64,000 bases of DNA from Bacillus luti (GTDB lineage Bacteria > Bacillota > Bacilli > Bacillales > Bacillaceae_G): positions 1-64,000 of the forward strand of contig NZ_MACI01000093.1 in the NCBI RefSeq assembly GCF_001884105.1. The letters are read 5' to 3'. Below, in pieces: positions 24,931-33,788 of this stretch. A program made the translations under genes and the position numbers. The stretch's first letter is position 1. Every line of letters begins with the position of its first letter. Below the pieces are notes generated by a model. The model worked only from the letters and a program-made list of their open reading frames with translations, searched no databases and was not told the DNA's origin.

Positions 24931-26665
24931 TTTTCACATCCTTTACCTTCAGTAACGCAAGCCCATTGTTAATAAGACGTGTTACAGCTTCGTCCGTTGT
25001 GAAAGTAGACAGTTGTTGTAATAATGCTGCTGATGTTTCGTGACCTTTGTTATGCTCTAAAAGTAATTCTAATGTTTCAAGGCGAAGTAACCATTCTTTC
25101 GGATAAAATGTATTTAATACCTCTTGAATTGCTATTAATTGATCGACATGGGTATCGTGTAAAATCCCTTCATTACGAATATCGCGAACTGTTTGATACA
25201 GACGATCTAGTTCAGTTAATGTAAGAGGTACTGGAGTTTCTTCTATTTCTTCATCCATTGGGAAAAACGATGCTGCATCTGCTGCACCTGGGAATACAGA
25301 AGTGATTGTTGAACCAACCGCCATATCAAATGCTCCCCATGAAGCTTCAAATAACAAACGATCTTGATGAGTAACTGTACAATCTGTAAATGAGATAAGA
25401 GCAATCTTATTATCATTCTTTACAATATCTGTTATTGTTCCTGTTACATGAATACCACTTGCGAAAGTAAGCTCTGCACTATTTCCAATTGTAATGCCTA
25501 GTAGTTGTAATTGTTCTGCTGTGCAATTCTCTAATGCAATATCTCCAGCTAATAATCCGACTGGTGTTCCGAATCCATCGCTATGCACGGAGGTAGAATG
25601 ATTTGCTACCTGTTTATTATGAATTGCTAATGCGGTTGGAGAGCTTGTTCTCATGTAAATGATTTCACCAATATCATTTTTAATCGTCTCTGTAAATGTA
25701 CCTGTAATTTGTAATCCACTACTTAGTTCAGCTGTTGCATGGTTTTCAGAGCGAATTGCTTTTTCTAGTCCTACTGTACCACCTGTTTTAAAGGCCATTG
25801 TTTCAGAGAATTTCTCAAGTGCTTCTGTTAGTTCTTCAAACGATTCACATACAAATAGTTGTGGTTGCATTTTTGTTACGTCATAAGTTGTTCCTGTACA
25901 AGCTTCAATGGAAAAAGGAACTTTTTCTACAGCGTCCGTTAAGCAATGTTTACTTTCGCCAACAGAAGAAAGGAGGCCAGCCCCATATATTTTTGGATCG
26001 TCTATATTTCCAATTAATCCATATTCTACTGTCCACCAGAAAAGGCGTGAAATTTGCTCCGCTTCTGATAAGCCAGAAACTAATTTTTGTTTTTCGATTA
26101 CCATATTTTCAGCAGCTTCAACTTCTTCAGGAGTAGAAGTAGGGCTTTCTTTTACAATCGTTAATGTACGAACGGCTTCAAATGCGTCATGCTCTTCTTT
26201 TGTAGAGAAAGCTTTTGCACCAATTTGTCCAAAGCGTTTTACATATTGTGCATATGTAGGGTCAAGTAGAATTGGTGCGTGTCCTGCAGCTTCATGAACG
26301 ATATCAGGAGCCGGTGTATACTCGATATTTTCTATTTTGCGAATATCTGTTGCAATTGGTAATAATCCGTGACCTTGAAAATCAAAGAATGCGACGCCGG
26401 GAATGAGTCCGTCAATCGTTACAGCGCCCCAACCACTTGGTGCTAAACATTCATTCATTTCTTCTACCTTTGGAATCGCATCTATATTAATACCAGATGA
26501 TTGCAGTCCATTCACATAGGATGGGTGAGCAACGTCTTTTAAGAAACTATGATTTTGTCTCATAATGTAACGCCAAACAGCGTGATTCACCGGTGTGTAT
26601 TGATCGTAATGTTGCGTGGATACGAATGGTTTTAAATGTGATGGAATTTTTGTTTTCTTTGTCAT
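24911..26665 (-). CDS. phhA: Phenylalanine 4-hydroxylase with long C-terminal extension
   Basis: A 584-residue aromatic amino acid hydroxylase. The N-terminal half has the iron site [11 protein letters not shown] (H124, H129) and E214 in [12 protein letters not shown], so it should convert phenylalanine to tyrosine with tetrahydropterin and oxygen. Simple bacterial enzymes are under 300 residues; here about 290 further residues follow with no motif I recognise, including repeated beta-type segments such as [18 protein letters not shown] and [26 protein letters not shown] precedes the ATG. phhB overlaps its end. Confidence 0.92.
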   Translation of the reverse strand: MTKKTKIPSHLKPFVSTQHYDQYTPVNHAVWRYIMRQNHSFLKDVAHPSYVNGLQSSGINIDAIPKVEEMNECLAPSGWGAVTIDGLIPGVAFFDFQGHGLLPIATDIRKIENIEYTPAPDIVHEAAGHAPILLDPTYAQYVKRFGQIGAKAFSTKEEHDAFEAVRTLTIVKESPTSTPEEVEAAENMVIEKQKLVSGLSEAEQISRLFWWTVEYGLIGNIDDPKIYGAGLLSSVGESKHCLTDAVEKVPFSIEACTGTTYDVTKMQPQLFVCESFEELTEALEKFSETMAFKTGGTVGLEKAIRSENHATAELSSGLQITGTFTETIKNDIGEIIYMRTSSPTALAIHNKQVANHSTSVHSDGFGTPVGLLAGDIALENCTAEQLQLLGITIGNSAELTFASGIHVTGTITDIVKNDNKIALISFTDCTVTHQDRLLFEASWGAFDMAVGSTITSVFPGAADAASFFPMDEEIEETPVPLTLTELDRLYQTVRDIRNEGILHDTHVDQLIAIQEVLNTFYPKEWLLRLETLELLLEHNKGHETSAALLQQLSTFTTDEAVTRLINNGLALLKVKDVKNDATIN

Positions 26666-26736
26666 TTAGACATCCTCCTTTTTTTCTATAAAATTGAATA
26701 TCTGATTTGTATAGCTCGTACTAACCCCTTTTAAAA

Positions 26737-26752
26737 TTGTAAGCGCTTATAA
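26737..26752 (-). promoter_or_regulatory. Possible cre (CcpA) site upstream of phhA
   Basis: TTGTAAGCGCTTATAA is a near-palindrome with one mismatch to WTGNAANCGNWNNCW. It lies 72 bases before the phhA start, so carbon catabolite control of phenylalanine breakdown is possible. Confidence 0.5.
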
Positions 26753-26799
26753 TTTTATCATAAAATTCTGAATTATATAATATTTGTTTACGTGAGAAA

Positions 26800-26834
26800 T
26801 AGAAAAAGCCCCTATCGGAACATCCGGTAGGGGC
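26800..26834 (-). terminator. Terminator after vpr
   Basis: GCCCCTATCGG (26808-26818) pairs with CCGGTAGGGGC (26824-26834); on the minus strand it is followed by TTTTTC. Confidence 0.88.
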
Positions 26835-26854
26835 GGAAGAATCGGGGTAATACC

Positions 26855-29608
26855 TTATTTCACTTCTAAATCAACATTTAACTTAGATGTATTTCCAGCT
26901 GCATCAGTTGCTACAATATGAATGGTATTCTTTCCTTCTTGTAATTGACTACGATCGAAATAAATGCTGTAATTTTTTTCCCAAGGATTTAAGAATGCAC
27001 TTTCCCATACACCATTTCCGTTAATTTCATATTGCATTCTCACTGGAATACCAGGTGCTACCCAACCAGATTCTGTCATCCAATCTAGTAGGATATCCTC
27101 CACTTTCCCTGTGATTACAAGGTTTTCTTGGTCAACTTCGTATGTTAACTTAGGTGCAGTTCTATCAAGAAATACAGCAGCTGTTTGTTTTGTTTCCCCA
27201 CCAGAATTAGAAGCAACTGCTTCAATTTGGTATAGACCGTCAGCTAACGGAGTACCATCTGCTTTTGTACCATTCCATTTGAAAGGTTTGTATCCAGCTG
27301 TTTCATTTTTAGCTTGATGGATAATCCCTTGGTATGTTACACGTTCTTTTGTAACTAAATTTGCATGCAATGTTACATCATCCACAGGTGCAACTAAATA
27401 GTAGTTGATGAGATTATCGTCTAATATTTGGTCACCATTTGGACTAAACGTAGAATTAATAATTTCGAGTCCATCTATACGTTTGTAATCTTTAGGATCG
27501 ATACTAAATGTAAATGGAATGCGAGTTTCTTCCTTCTTACCTTGTTCTTTTACATACACATTCCCAGTATATACACCTTGGGGCAATGAGCTATCGACAG
27601 TGATAGTAAATGGTTTTTCGGTACTACTATTCGGCTGTATGCTAATCGATGAAGGTACAGAAGTTTTTACTTTTGTTTTTGTATTTGCATCTAGCAATTC
27701 CACACGAGTTGAAAAACTTTTCTTTTTACTAGATAGATTTTGTAATGTAATATTTTGCGTCAGTTTTACTTTGCCACTATTTGGCTTAATAAGACCGAAG
27801 CTGACATTGTTAGGTTTGACTAATACATCTGTTTGAGCTGCTTTCGGGATGTTAATTAGACCAGATCCTTGCGTCATAACAGGATATGTATTTTCATTCA
27901 CATCTTTTAAAGTTTTTGCGGTATTGGCAAGGGATGCTTTTAATTGCTCTGTCGTCCAATCAGGATGCATTTGACGTAAGAGGGCAACCGCTCCAGCTAC
28001 TTGAGGCGCAGCCATACTTGTCCCATTATGAGATTCATAGCCGCCTCTCGGTACGGTACTTGTAATTTGTACGCCAGGTGCAACGATATCTGGTTTTATA
28101 AGCCAACTTCCTTGTGAAGGTCCTCTGGAACTAAAGTTACCAATTAATTCAGTTGGAACTGGTTGTCCAATTTTTATATTTTTCTTACGCTTTGTAATTA
28201 AGTTTTTCAACTCTTCGCCATTTGCATTTGATAATTGCATAACTGGAAGAGCTAGATTTTCTCGTGCAAAGTATTCAGGCATAATATTGATTTCTTTTTC
28301 ATTAGAAATTAATAGTACACCAAGTGCACCAGCTTGCTTCGCTTGTTCTGCTTTTACTAGCGTACTAGAAGTTCCTTGTAGGACAAGGGCGAATTTTCCT
28401 TTTACATCTTGTTTTGCATAATCACTTGGCGAACCATATCCAACATATACAAGAGGCGAATCATTTCCTATTGGGAAATCAGATTTTGATAATGGTAACC
28501 CTTGATATGTTTTGCTAGAACCGGCTACTTGGAATGTTGGGAATGGGATAGAAACAGTAGATGCTCCAACTGATATAACACTACTTGCATTACCAGGTGC
28601 ATCAACAGACCAAGGGTGTGGTCCATCATTTCCATTTGAAACAACTGCAGTAACTCCAAGCTTTGCCGCACGCTCAAGCGTTAATGTTACAGGCTGATCA
28701 GGTGTATTTAAACTTTGTCCAAGAGATAAATTTAAAACGTCAGCACCGTCTTGGATTGCTCGTTCAATACCTTGAATAATATCTTCTGTTGTACCAGTCC
28801 CACCATCATTCATTACGCGGTAAGCTAGAATAGAAGCATTTGGAGCAACGCCTTTAATTTTTCCGTTACCAGCAATAATTCCAGCTACATGAGTACCATG
28901 TACGTTACCATCCATCGGATCGTTATCTTCATCGACTGTGTCATATCCACCAATATAATTTGCTTTTAAGTCAGGATGCGTATAGTCTACGCCAGAATCG
29001 ATAATAGCCACTTTCATTCCTTTTCCATCAAGTGGTTTGCCAGATGGATCTTTTAAATTCCACGCTTCAGGCGCACCAATTGTCGGTCCACCGATATTTG
29101 GTGCTTCTTCGTTAGTAGCACTTTTTGATGTTTCATGTAGTTTATATGTTAAGTTCGGATAGACTGCTTTTACTTCAGGTAAAGAAGCGAGAGCGGTAAT
29201 TTGATCTCCAGGAACTGAAATAGAGAATCCAGAAAATAATGTATTATAAACTTCTTTAATTTTTGCACCAGGTGCTTTTTCTTTTATTTTCTTAGTCGTA
29301 TCTTCTTGTGCTTTTTTTAGCTCAGCATGATAAGACTGCGCGTTACTATTTTGTAAATCTGGAGCATGCTGAATATTACCTTGTGCTGCGAGAGGTGCAT
29401 GTTGCAATTCTACAATGACTGAAATTTCTTTTGCTGTTTTTGTTTCAACACTTTGAGCAATTTTATTTTCGCCCCACTGCTCAATTGTTGTTTTAAGTTG
29501 TGGACTAAATTGCTTCTCCTTTTGCAGTGATTCAGCATGGGCGCTTAAAGCTCCAAAACTTGAAAAAACGAGCGCCATACTTAATAGTGTAGATGTAGTT
29601 TTTTTCAT
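26855..29608 (-). CDS. vpr: Secreted subtilisin-like serine protease, Vpr type
   Basis: A 917-residue S8 protease. It has a signal peptide (cleavage likely after AHA, residue 25), an inhibitor-I9 propeptide (about 60-160), and a catalytic domain with D204 (IIDSGVDY), H237 (HGTHVAG) and S531 (GTSMAAP). A PA domain is inserted at about 370-480, and Ig/Fn3-like domains follow (about 620-917), including FSPNGDQILDDN. This layout is that of B. subtilis Vpr. It degrades protein outside the cell. AGGGGGAG precedes the ATG. Confidence 0.93.
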   Translation of the reverse strand: MKKTTSTLLSMALVFSSFGALSAHAESLQKEKQFSPQLKTTIEQWGENKIAQSVETKTAKEISVIVELQHAPLAAQGNIQHAPDLQNSNAQSYHAELKKAQEDTTKKIKEKAPGAKIKEVYNTLFSGFSISVPGDQITALASLPEVKAVYPNLTYKLHETSKSATNEEAPNIGGPTIGAPEAWNLKDPSGKPLDGKGMKVAIIDSGVDYTHPDLKANYIGGYDTVDEDNDPMDGNVHGTHVAGIIAGNGKIKGVAPNASILAYRVMNDGGTGTTEDIIQGIERAIQDGADVLNLSLGQSLNTPDQPVTLTLERAAKLGVTAVVSNGNDGPHPWSVDAPGNASSVISVGASTVSIPFPTFQVAGSSKTYQGLPLSKSDFPIGNDSPLVYVGYGSPSDYAKQDVKGKFALVLQGTSSTLVKAEQAKQAGALGVLLISNEKEINIMPEYFARENLALPVMQLSNANGEELKNLITKRKKNIKIGQPVPTELIGNFSSRGPSQGSWLIKPDIVAPGVQITSTVPRGGYESHNGTSMAAPQVAGAVALLRQMHPDWTTEQLKASLANTAKTLKDVNENTYPVMTQGSGLINIPKAAQTDVLVKPNNVSFGLIKPNSGKVKLTQNITLQNLSSKKKSFSTRVELLDANTKTKVKTSVPSSISIQPNSSTEKPFTITVDSSLPQGVYTGNVYVKEQGKKEETRIPFTFSIDPKDYKRIDGLEIINSTFSPNGDQILDDNLINYYLVAPVDDVTLHANLVTKERVTYQGIIHQAKNETAGYKPFKWNGTKADGTPLADGLYQIEAVASNSGGETKQTAAVFLDRTAPKLTYEVDQENLVITGKVEDILLDWMTESGWVAPGIPVRMQYEINGNGVWESAFLNPWEKNYSIYFDRSQLQEGKNTIHIVATDAAGNTSKLNVDLEVK

Positions 29609-29836
29609 TGAAACTCCCCCTAATAAAAAGTGTCAATATTCCGAAAAGTTATCTTACAAATTTATTTCAAATTACATAATCGGATGTTAGCTAAACTATA
29701 TTTTCGACATAATTCATACCAATCCTCTTTGAATTAAAAATTTCTTGGGAAATTTTTTCTGATTATGTCGAATGGTGATTTTTTACATATTGTAGATGGG
29801 AAGTGAGGAATGCTATGAGGGAAATGGAGGGGTGTT

Positions 29837-31075
29837 ATGAAAAGGTTCATAGTAAGTGGTGGTGCAGTATTACTCATGTTTTTATGTTCAATCACTATTG
29901 TTAGCGCAGAAAATAATGAAGCGAAAATTGCTTTTATTCGTCATCATGACCTTTGGATTAAAGTGGATGGAAAAGAAAAACAACTTACAAAAGGAGAGTA
30001 CATAACAGGGCCAAAGTGGTCACATGATGGAGAATGGATTGCCTATGCTAAAGGAAAGAAGCAAAACACATTGGAATTGTACCGACTGGAAGATGGAAAG
30101 AAAGTTAGGCCATTGCAATCTGAAGTATCAAATTATCAATGGTCACCGAAAGAGAATGTAATTGCATTTGTATTTGCGAATACACTAAATACATTTGACG
30201 TCCAAAAAAAGAATACTGATTTTGAAAATGTATCAGCTGGTGTAGGTGATTATGCATGGTATCCTGATGGGGAAAAGTTTCTTGTATCCTCTGAAGCATA
30301 TTTACTTCCAACAGGATGGACGGGAGCTCAGTTATATGAAGTACAAAAAGATGCCCATATGAATCCGCATAAAATGAAACATTTATATGCATTACCAAAT
30401 GCACATGATGATTTTTTAGCGCTAGTTGCAAGTGGATTTAAGTGGTCACCAAATCGACAGTGGATCTCATTTTTAGCGGTACCGACAGCTTCATGGTCAG
30501 CTGATAGTAATACGCTTTGCTTAGTTCGTGCAGATGGCAGTCGATTTGAAAAAGTAGATCAAATGTTATTAAACACACAATGGTTCCAATGGGCACCATC
30601 AAAGAATATATTAGCCTATATTGAGGGAAGCGGGAGAGTGGCGTTAGAGAATAAACATTTAAAATTAAAAGAATTACCAGCACTTCAGCAGAGCATATTT
30701 ACACCGAAAGGATTTGTCGATTGGGATTTCACATGGAAGAATGATCAAGTTATTGTCGTTTCAAGAGCAAAAGAGGCAGGGATAGAAACTCCGCCAGAAA
30801 AAAGGCCGCTACCATCTTTATATGAGGTCGATAGTACAAGCGATATACAACAACGAATCACAAAGCCACCTCATAAGCTAGGTGATTATCATCCGATTTT
30901 TATGAAGAAGAGCAATCAATTAATATGGATACGTTCAGACCGTGAGAAAGCCAATGTATGGATTGTCAATAGTGATGGAAAACAGGAAAAGAAGTGGATT
31001 GAAAATATAGATGTACCAGAGTGGTATTATGAGAAATGGAATTGGGAAAATGTTATCTCGGTGAAAGAAGAATAA
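29837..31075 (+). CDS. Secreted TolB-like beta-propeller protein
   Basis: A 412-residue protein with a signal peptide (cleavage likely after VSA, about residue 24) and repeated TolB/WD40-like blades of the type GPKWSHDGEWIAYAKG, NYQWSPKENVIAFVF, FKWSPNRQWISFLAV and WFQWAPSKNILAYIEG. It has no catalytic domain, so it is probably a secreted binding protein; older annotation calls such proteins TolB, but Gram-positives have no Tol system. The gene stands alone, divergent from vpr, with GGAGGGGTG before the ATG. Confidence 0.82.
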   Translation: MKRFIVSGGAVLLMFLCSITIVSAENNEAKIAFIRHHDLWIKVDGKEKQLTKGEYITGPKWSHDGEWIAYAKGKKQNTLELYRLEDGKKVRPLQSEVSNYQWSPKENVIAFVFANTLNTFDVQKKNTDFENVSAGVGDYAWYPDGEKFLVSSEAYLLPTGWTGAQLYEVQKDAHMNPHKMKHLYALPNAHDDFLALVASGFKWSPNRQWISFLAVPTASWSADSNTLCLVRADGSRFEKVDQMLLNTQWFQWAPSKNILAYIEGSGRVALENKHLKLKELPALQQSIFTPKGFVDWDFTWKNDQVIVVSRAKEAGIETPPEKRPLPSLYEVDSTSDIQQRITKPPHKLGDYHPIFMKKSNQLIWIRSDREKANVWIVNSDGKQEKKWIENIDVPEWYYEKWNWENVISVKEE

Positions 31076-31115
31076 AAAAACGTGCCTAAAAGATAATTTT
31101 AGGCACGTTTTTTTA
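31076..31115 (+). terminator. Bidirectional terminator
   Basis: AACGTGCCTAAAA and TTTTAGGCACGTT form a long stem with A and T runs on both sides, between the propeller gene and the facing DUF4023-like gene. Confidence 0.92.
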
Positions 31116-31118
31116 TTG

Positions 31119-31241
31119 TTATTTATGTGTTTTATTTGGCTTTTTTTTCGCTGGGTTCCCGTTTCCCTGACGCTTTCTGTTTTGTTCATCTTTTGCTTGT
31201 TTTTCATGCAGTGTATCTAAAAAATCATTCGAGTTACTCAT
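31119..31241 (-). CDS. Small DUF4023-like protein (40 aa)
   Basis: A 40-residue, strongly basic and hydrophilic protein beginning MSNSNDFLDTLHEKQAKDEQ and containing NRKRQGNGNP, which resembles the DUF4023 family of small Bacillus proteins. No function is known. The ATG at 31241 follows GAAAGGAGCG on the minus strand with good spacing, and a terminator lies directly after the stop, so it looks like a complete gene. Confidence 0.75.
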   Translation of the reverse strand: MSNSNDFLDTLHEKQAKDEQNRKRQGNGNPAKKKPNKTHK

Positions 31242-31310
31242 TTTTATATCGCTCCTTTCATTTTGTCCTAATTACTATAACCATTTAGGAGGATAATCAT
31301 GAGATAAAAG

Positions 31311-31649
31311 TTAAGCACTTAATTTTCTTCGATAATATATATAAAATATGCCATACGTAATAAATAGCATAAATAAAATTTGTAACTCTACATTTTCTTT
31401 TAAAATAGTTGTGACAGAAGATGGTAAGTAAGGTGATGTATTGTTTGTTCCTACACCTAACCATTTGTTTAAGAGGTTAATGATACAAAACATAAAGACA
31501 CCAGACCAGCTTGCAATAATTGCTTTCTGCTTAATTTTTGTTTCCCGTTCATCATCTGTAATCCAAGGATTAGCAGCTTTATCACTACTGAAAAATCCGT
31601 TTATATATCCCCATATAATCGTTCCAATTAAGATGGTTAGCCATTTCAT
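31311..31649 (-). CDS. Small membrane protein, unknown function
   Basis: A 112-residue protein with membrane segments at about residues 2-19, 46-65 and 87-105 and a charged loop (SDKAANPWITDDERETKIKQ) between the first two. I do not recognise a family. The ATG at 31649 follows GAGAGGGG; 21 further codons upstream are open but have no ribosome site. It is divergent from the histidine phosphatase gene. Confidence 0.7.
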   Translation of the reverse strand: MKWLTILIGTIIWGYINGFFSSDKAANPWITDDERETKIKQKAIIASWSGVFMFCIINLLNKWLGVGTNNTSPYLPSSVTTILKENVELQILFMLFITYGIFYIYYRRKLSA

Positions 31650-31821
31650 ATTTGTGATTCCCCTCTCTCTTGTAAAAAGTATTTTACATATAAAAATTGT
31701 AATATTTTCCAATTTATTATGTCAAATATTTTTTACACACTGGTTTTTTATATAGCAGGAATAATGGATGAAATAGGGAAGGAATTATGTTGAAGGATTT
31801 CATAGAGAGAGGAGGATGGGT

Positions 31822-32424
31822 ATGAAACTCGTCTTTGTTCGGCACGGTGAAGGAGAACACACAAAGGACTTGCCGTCAAGTTTACAAGTGTTGAATCCCA
31901 CATTAACGGAGGAGGGAAGGAATCAGGCTAAATTACTTCAATGCAATGTGCCATTGCAAGAAACGGATATATTAGTTGCCAGTCCTACCATTAGAACTTT
32001 ACAAACGGCGACAATATGGAGTGAGAAAGTAGCTTGTCCAAAAATCGTCCATCCATATGTATCCCCGCGTATTTTTCCTTATCGAGAAGGGGCGAGAACA
32101 TTACCATGTGATCGTATAGTAAATCAGGAAATGATAACAAAGTTATTTCCGCATTTTTCGATAGAGAAAAGCGCAAATAAGCAGTTGTGGATGGAAGGTA
32201 TAAATATTATTTCAGAGAATCGTTTTCAGCAAATAGTAGAGGAATTTCTTATTTGGTGTTATGAGCTACGAGCTGAAAGGATTTGCATTGTATCTCACGA
32301 CGGGACAATTACAGCGTATAGGCAATATTTACAGAAAGTCGTTTTAACTAGATCTGATTTTTTGAAAGAAACGGGTATATATGAAATGGATGTACCTCTT
32401 AAAAGTCTGATTGAGGAGATCTAA
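31822..32424 (+). CDS. Histidine phosphatase family protein
   Basis: A 200-residue protein of the phosphoglycerate-mutase-like superfamily, with the catalytic RHGEGEH motif at about residues 7-13, LTEEGRNQA (about 32), the second SPTIRTLQTA motif (about 54) and CIVSHDGTI with the second histidine (about 158). The substrate is unknown. The start at 31822 fits AGAGGAGG better than ATG 31816. It is followed 18 bases later by the caspase-like gene, likely in one transcript. Confidence 0.85.
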   Translation: MKLVFVRHGEGEHTKDLPSSLQVLNPTLTEEGRNQAKLLQCNVPLQETDILVASPTIRTLQTATIWSEKVACPKIVHPYVSPRIFPYREGARTLPCDRIVNQEMITKLFPHFSIEKSANKQLWMEGINIISENRFQQIVEEFLIWCYELRAERICIVSHDGTITAYRQYLQKVVLTRSDFLKETGIYEMDVPLKSLIEEI

Positions 32425-32442
32425 TTATAGGATGGAGGGTGT

Positions 32443-32979
32443 ATGTTGAATGTTGCACTAGTAGTTGGATTTAATTCTGATTTAGAGGCGCAATCAATCC
32501 GAGCATCCCTTGAATATTTCGGGGCAAGAGTTGTAACATATTGGATTGGTAGACCGAAAGAATTTATCGATATTCTTTCTGGAAAGGGTTTATATAATGA
32601 TATTAATTATGTTGTCTTTTGCTTTCATGGTGAGGAAGGAAAGTTTGTCATGGAAGAGTTGGGTGAAGATATATATGAACAAGATGAAACGAGGGGATAC
32701 TTTGGTGCAGCCGAAATTTATAAATATGCAAAATTGCATAATACACATATTGTAAATAGTGGGTGTACGTTAGGGGAGCAAAAACTAGCAGAATCTTTTT
32801 TACGTAGTGGAGCGAAATCGTATATTGGATCGATAGATTATGTAGATGCGAATGCAGCACTTATGTTTACAATACGCTTATTTTACGGGGTTATTAACCA
32901 TAAAAAAACGTTAGAAGAAGTATTTCAAGAAGCGAGTTTAATTGATAAGGAGACACGTACATTTCGATTCTATAAGTAG
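32443..32979 (+). CDS. Small caspase/CHAT-fold-like protein
   Basis: A 178-residue protein with no signal peptide. VFCFHGEEG (H62-G63) and IVNSGCTLG (C108), followed by LAESFLRSGAKSYIGSIDYVDANAALMFTIRLFYG (positions 115-149), resemble the His-Cys dyad and the following helix of caspase-like, CHAT and C25 peptidases. If so, it is a minimal one-domain clan CD protein; activity is not shown. GGATGGAGG precedes the ATG. It follows the histidine phosphatase gene closely. Confidence 0.6.
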   Translation: MLNVALVVGFNSDLEAQSIRASLEYFGARVVTYWIGRPKEFIDILSGKGLYNDINYVVFCFHGEEGKFVMEELGEDIYEQDETRGYFGAAEIYKYAKLHNTHIVNSGCTLGEQKLAESFLRSGAKSYIGSIDYVDANAALMFTIRLFYGVINHKKTLEEVFQEASLIDKETRTFRFYK

Positions 32980-32981
32980 TA

Positions 32982-33020
32982 TGAAACACATTTGTTCTAT
33001 ATTCGAATAAATGTGTTTCA
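32982..33020 (+). terminator. Hairpin after the caspase-like gene
   Basis: TGAAACACATTT (32982-32993) pairs perfectly with AAATGTGTTTCA (33009-33020). The T tail is weak (CATTT), so termination may be partial. Confidence 0.6.
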
Positions 33021-33054
33021 CATTTAACTCACACTTTTTTTACATTTTTTTCAA

Positions 33055-33069
33055 TGAAAATGATTATCA
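33055..33069 (+). promoter_or_regulatory. Fur-like box upstream of the DoxX gene
   Basis: TGAAAATGATTATCA matches the 7-1-7 Fur consensus with one mismatch; TATGGT and TATGAT follow directly as possible -10 elements. It lies 175 bases before the start codon. Confidence 0.65.
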
Positions 33070-33243
33070 ATTATGGTATGATATGTTCAAGTTTTTACAG
33101 GTAATAAAAGTTACTATATAAACGTTAGTTTGTAATATTTCATACGTATGTCACGAATTATTCATAATTAACATTTGTAAAATAAGTAACTAATGTTATT
33201 ATATTAACTGTAACTAACTTAATTACAACTCTAGGAGGAAGAT

Positions 33244-33744
33244 ATGGTTATTCAATTTTTAAGAGAAAACAAAGCAGTTTCTTTTGTGCTAGCAGTAATC
33301 AGAGTGTATCTTGGTTACACATGGTTAATGGCTGGAATTGGTAAACTACAAGGAAAAGGATTCGATGCAACGGGTTATTTACAAGGTGCAATTGAAAAAT
33401 CTAAAGGAGCACAACCGGCTGTTCAATCCTGGTGGGCATCATTTTTACAAGATTTCGCAATTCCAAATGTCGATCTATTTAATACACTTGTAACGTGGGG
33501 AGAAATTTTAGTCGGAATCGGTTTAATTGTGGGCTGTTTAACAAAAACAGCGGTCTTTTTTGGTCTTGTAATGAACTTTTCCTATATGTTTAGTGGGTCA
33601 ATTGGTGTGAACCCTGAAATGGTTATCTTATCTATGTTCGTTCTTGTTTCTGGTATGAATGCTGGAAAACTTGGACTTGACGGCTTTGTTATCCCAAAAG
33701 TTTTAGGATCAAAAACTCAAAAACGCCAAAAGCAAGCTGCTTAA
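33244..33744 (+). CDS. DoxX-family membrane protein
   Basis: A 166-residue protein with four membrane segments and the DoxX pattern VIRVYLGYTWLMAGIGKLQGKGFD (positions 18-41). The last two segments lie around GEILVGIGLIVGCL and a C-terminal basic tail (KTQKRQKQAA). DoxX proteins are thiosulfate or redox-stress associated, but the role of this one is unknown. A Fur-like box in the long upstream region suggests iron control. AGGAGGAAG precedes the ATG. Confidence 0.83.
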   Translation: MVIQFLRENKAVSFVLAVIRVYLGYTWLMAGIGKLQGKGFDATGYLQGAIEKSKGAQPAVQSWWASFLQDFAIPNVDLFNTLVTWGEILVGIGLIVGCLTKTAVFFGLVMNFSYMFSGSIGVNPEMVILSMFVLVSGMNAGKLGLDGFVIPKVLGSKTQKRQKQAA

Positions 33745-33749
33745 TATAT

Positions 33750-33788
33750 GAAAACGGGTATCTCAAAATGAGATGCCCGTTTTATTTT
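33750..33788 (+). terminator. Bidirectional terminator after the DoxX gene
   Basis: ACGGGTATCTC and GAGATGCCCGT form a stem with A and T runs outside. Confidence 0.88.
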
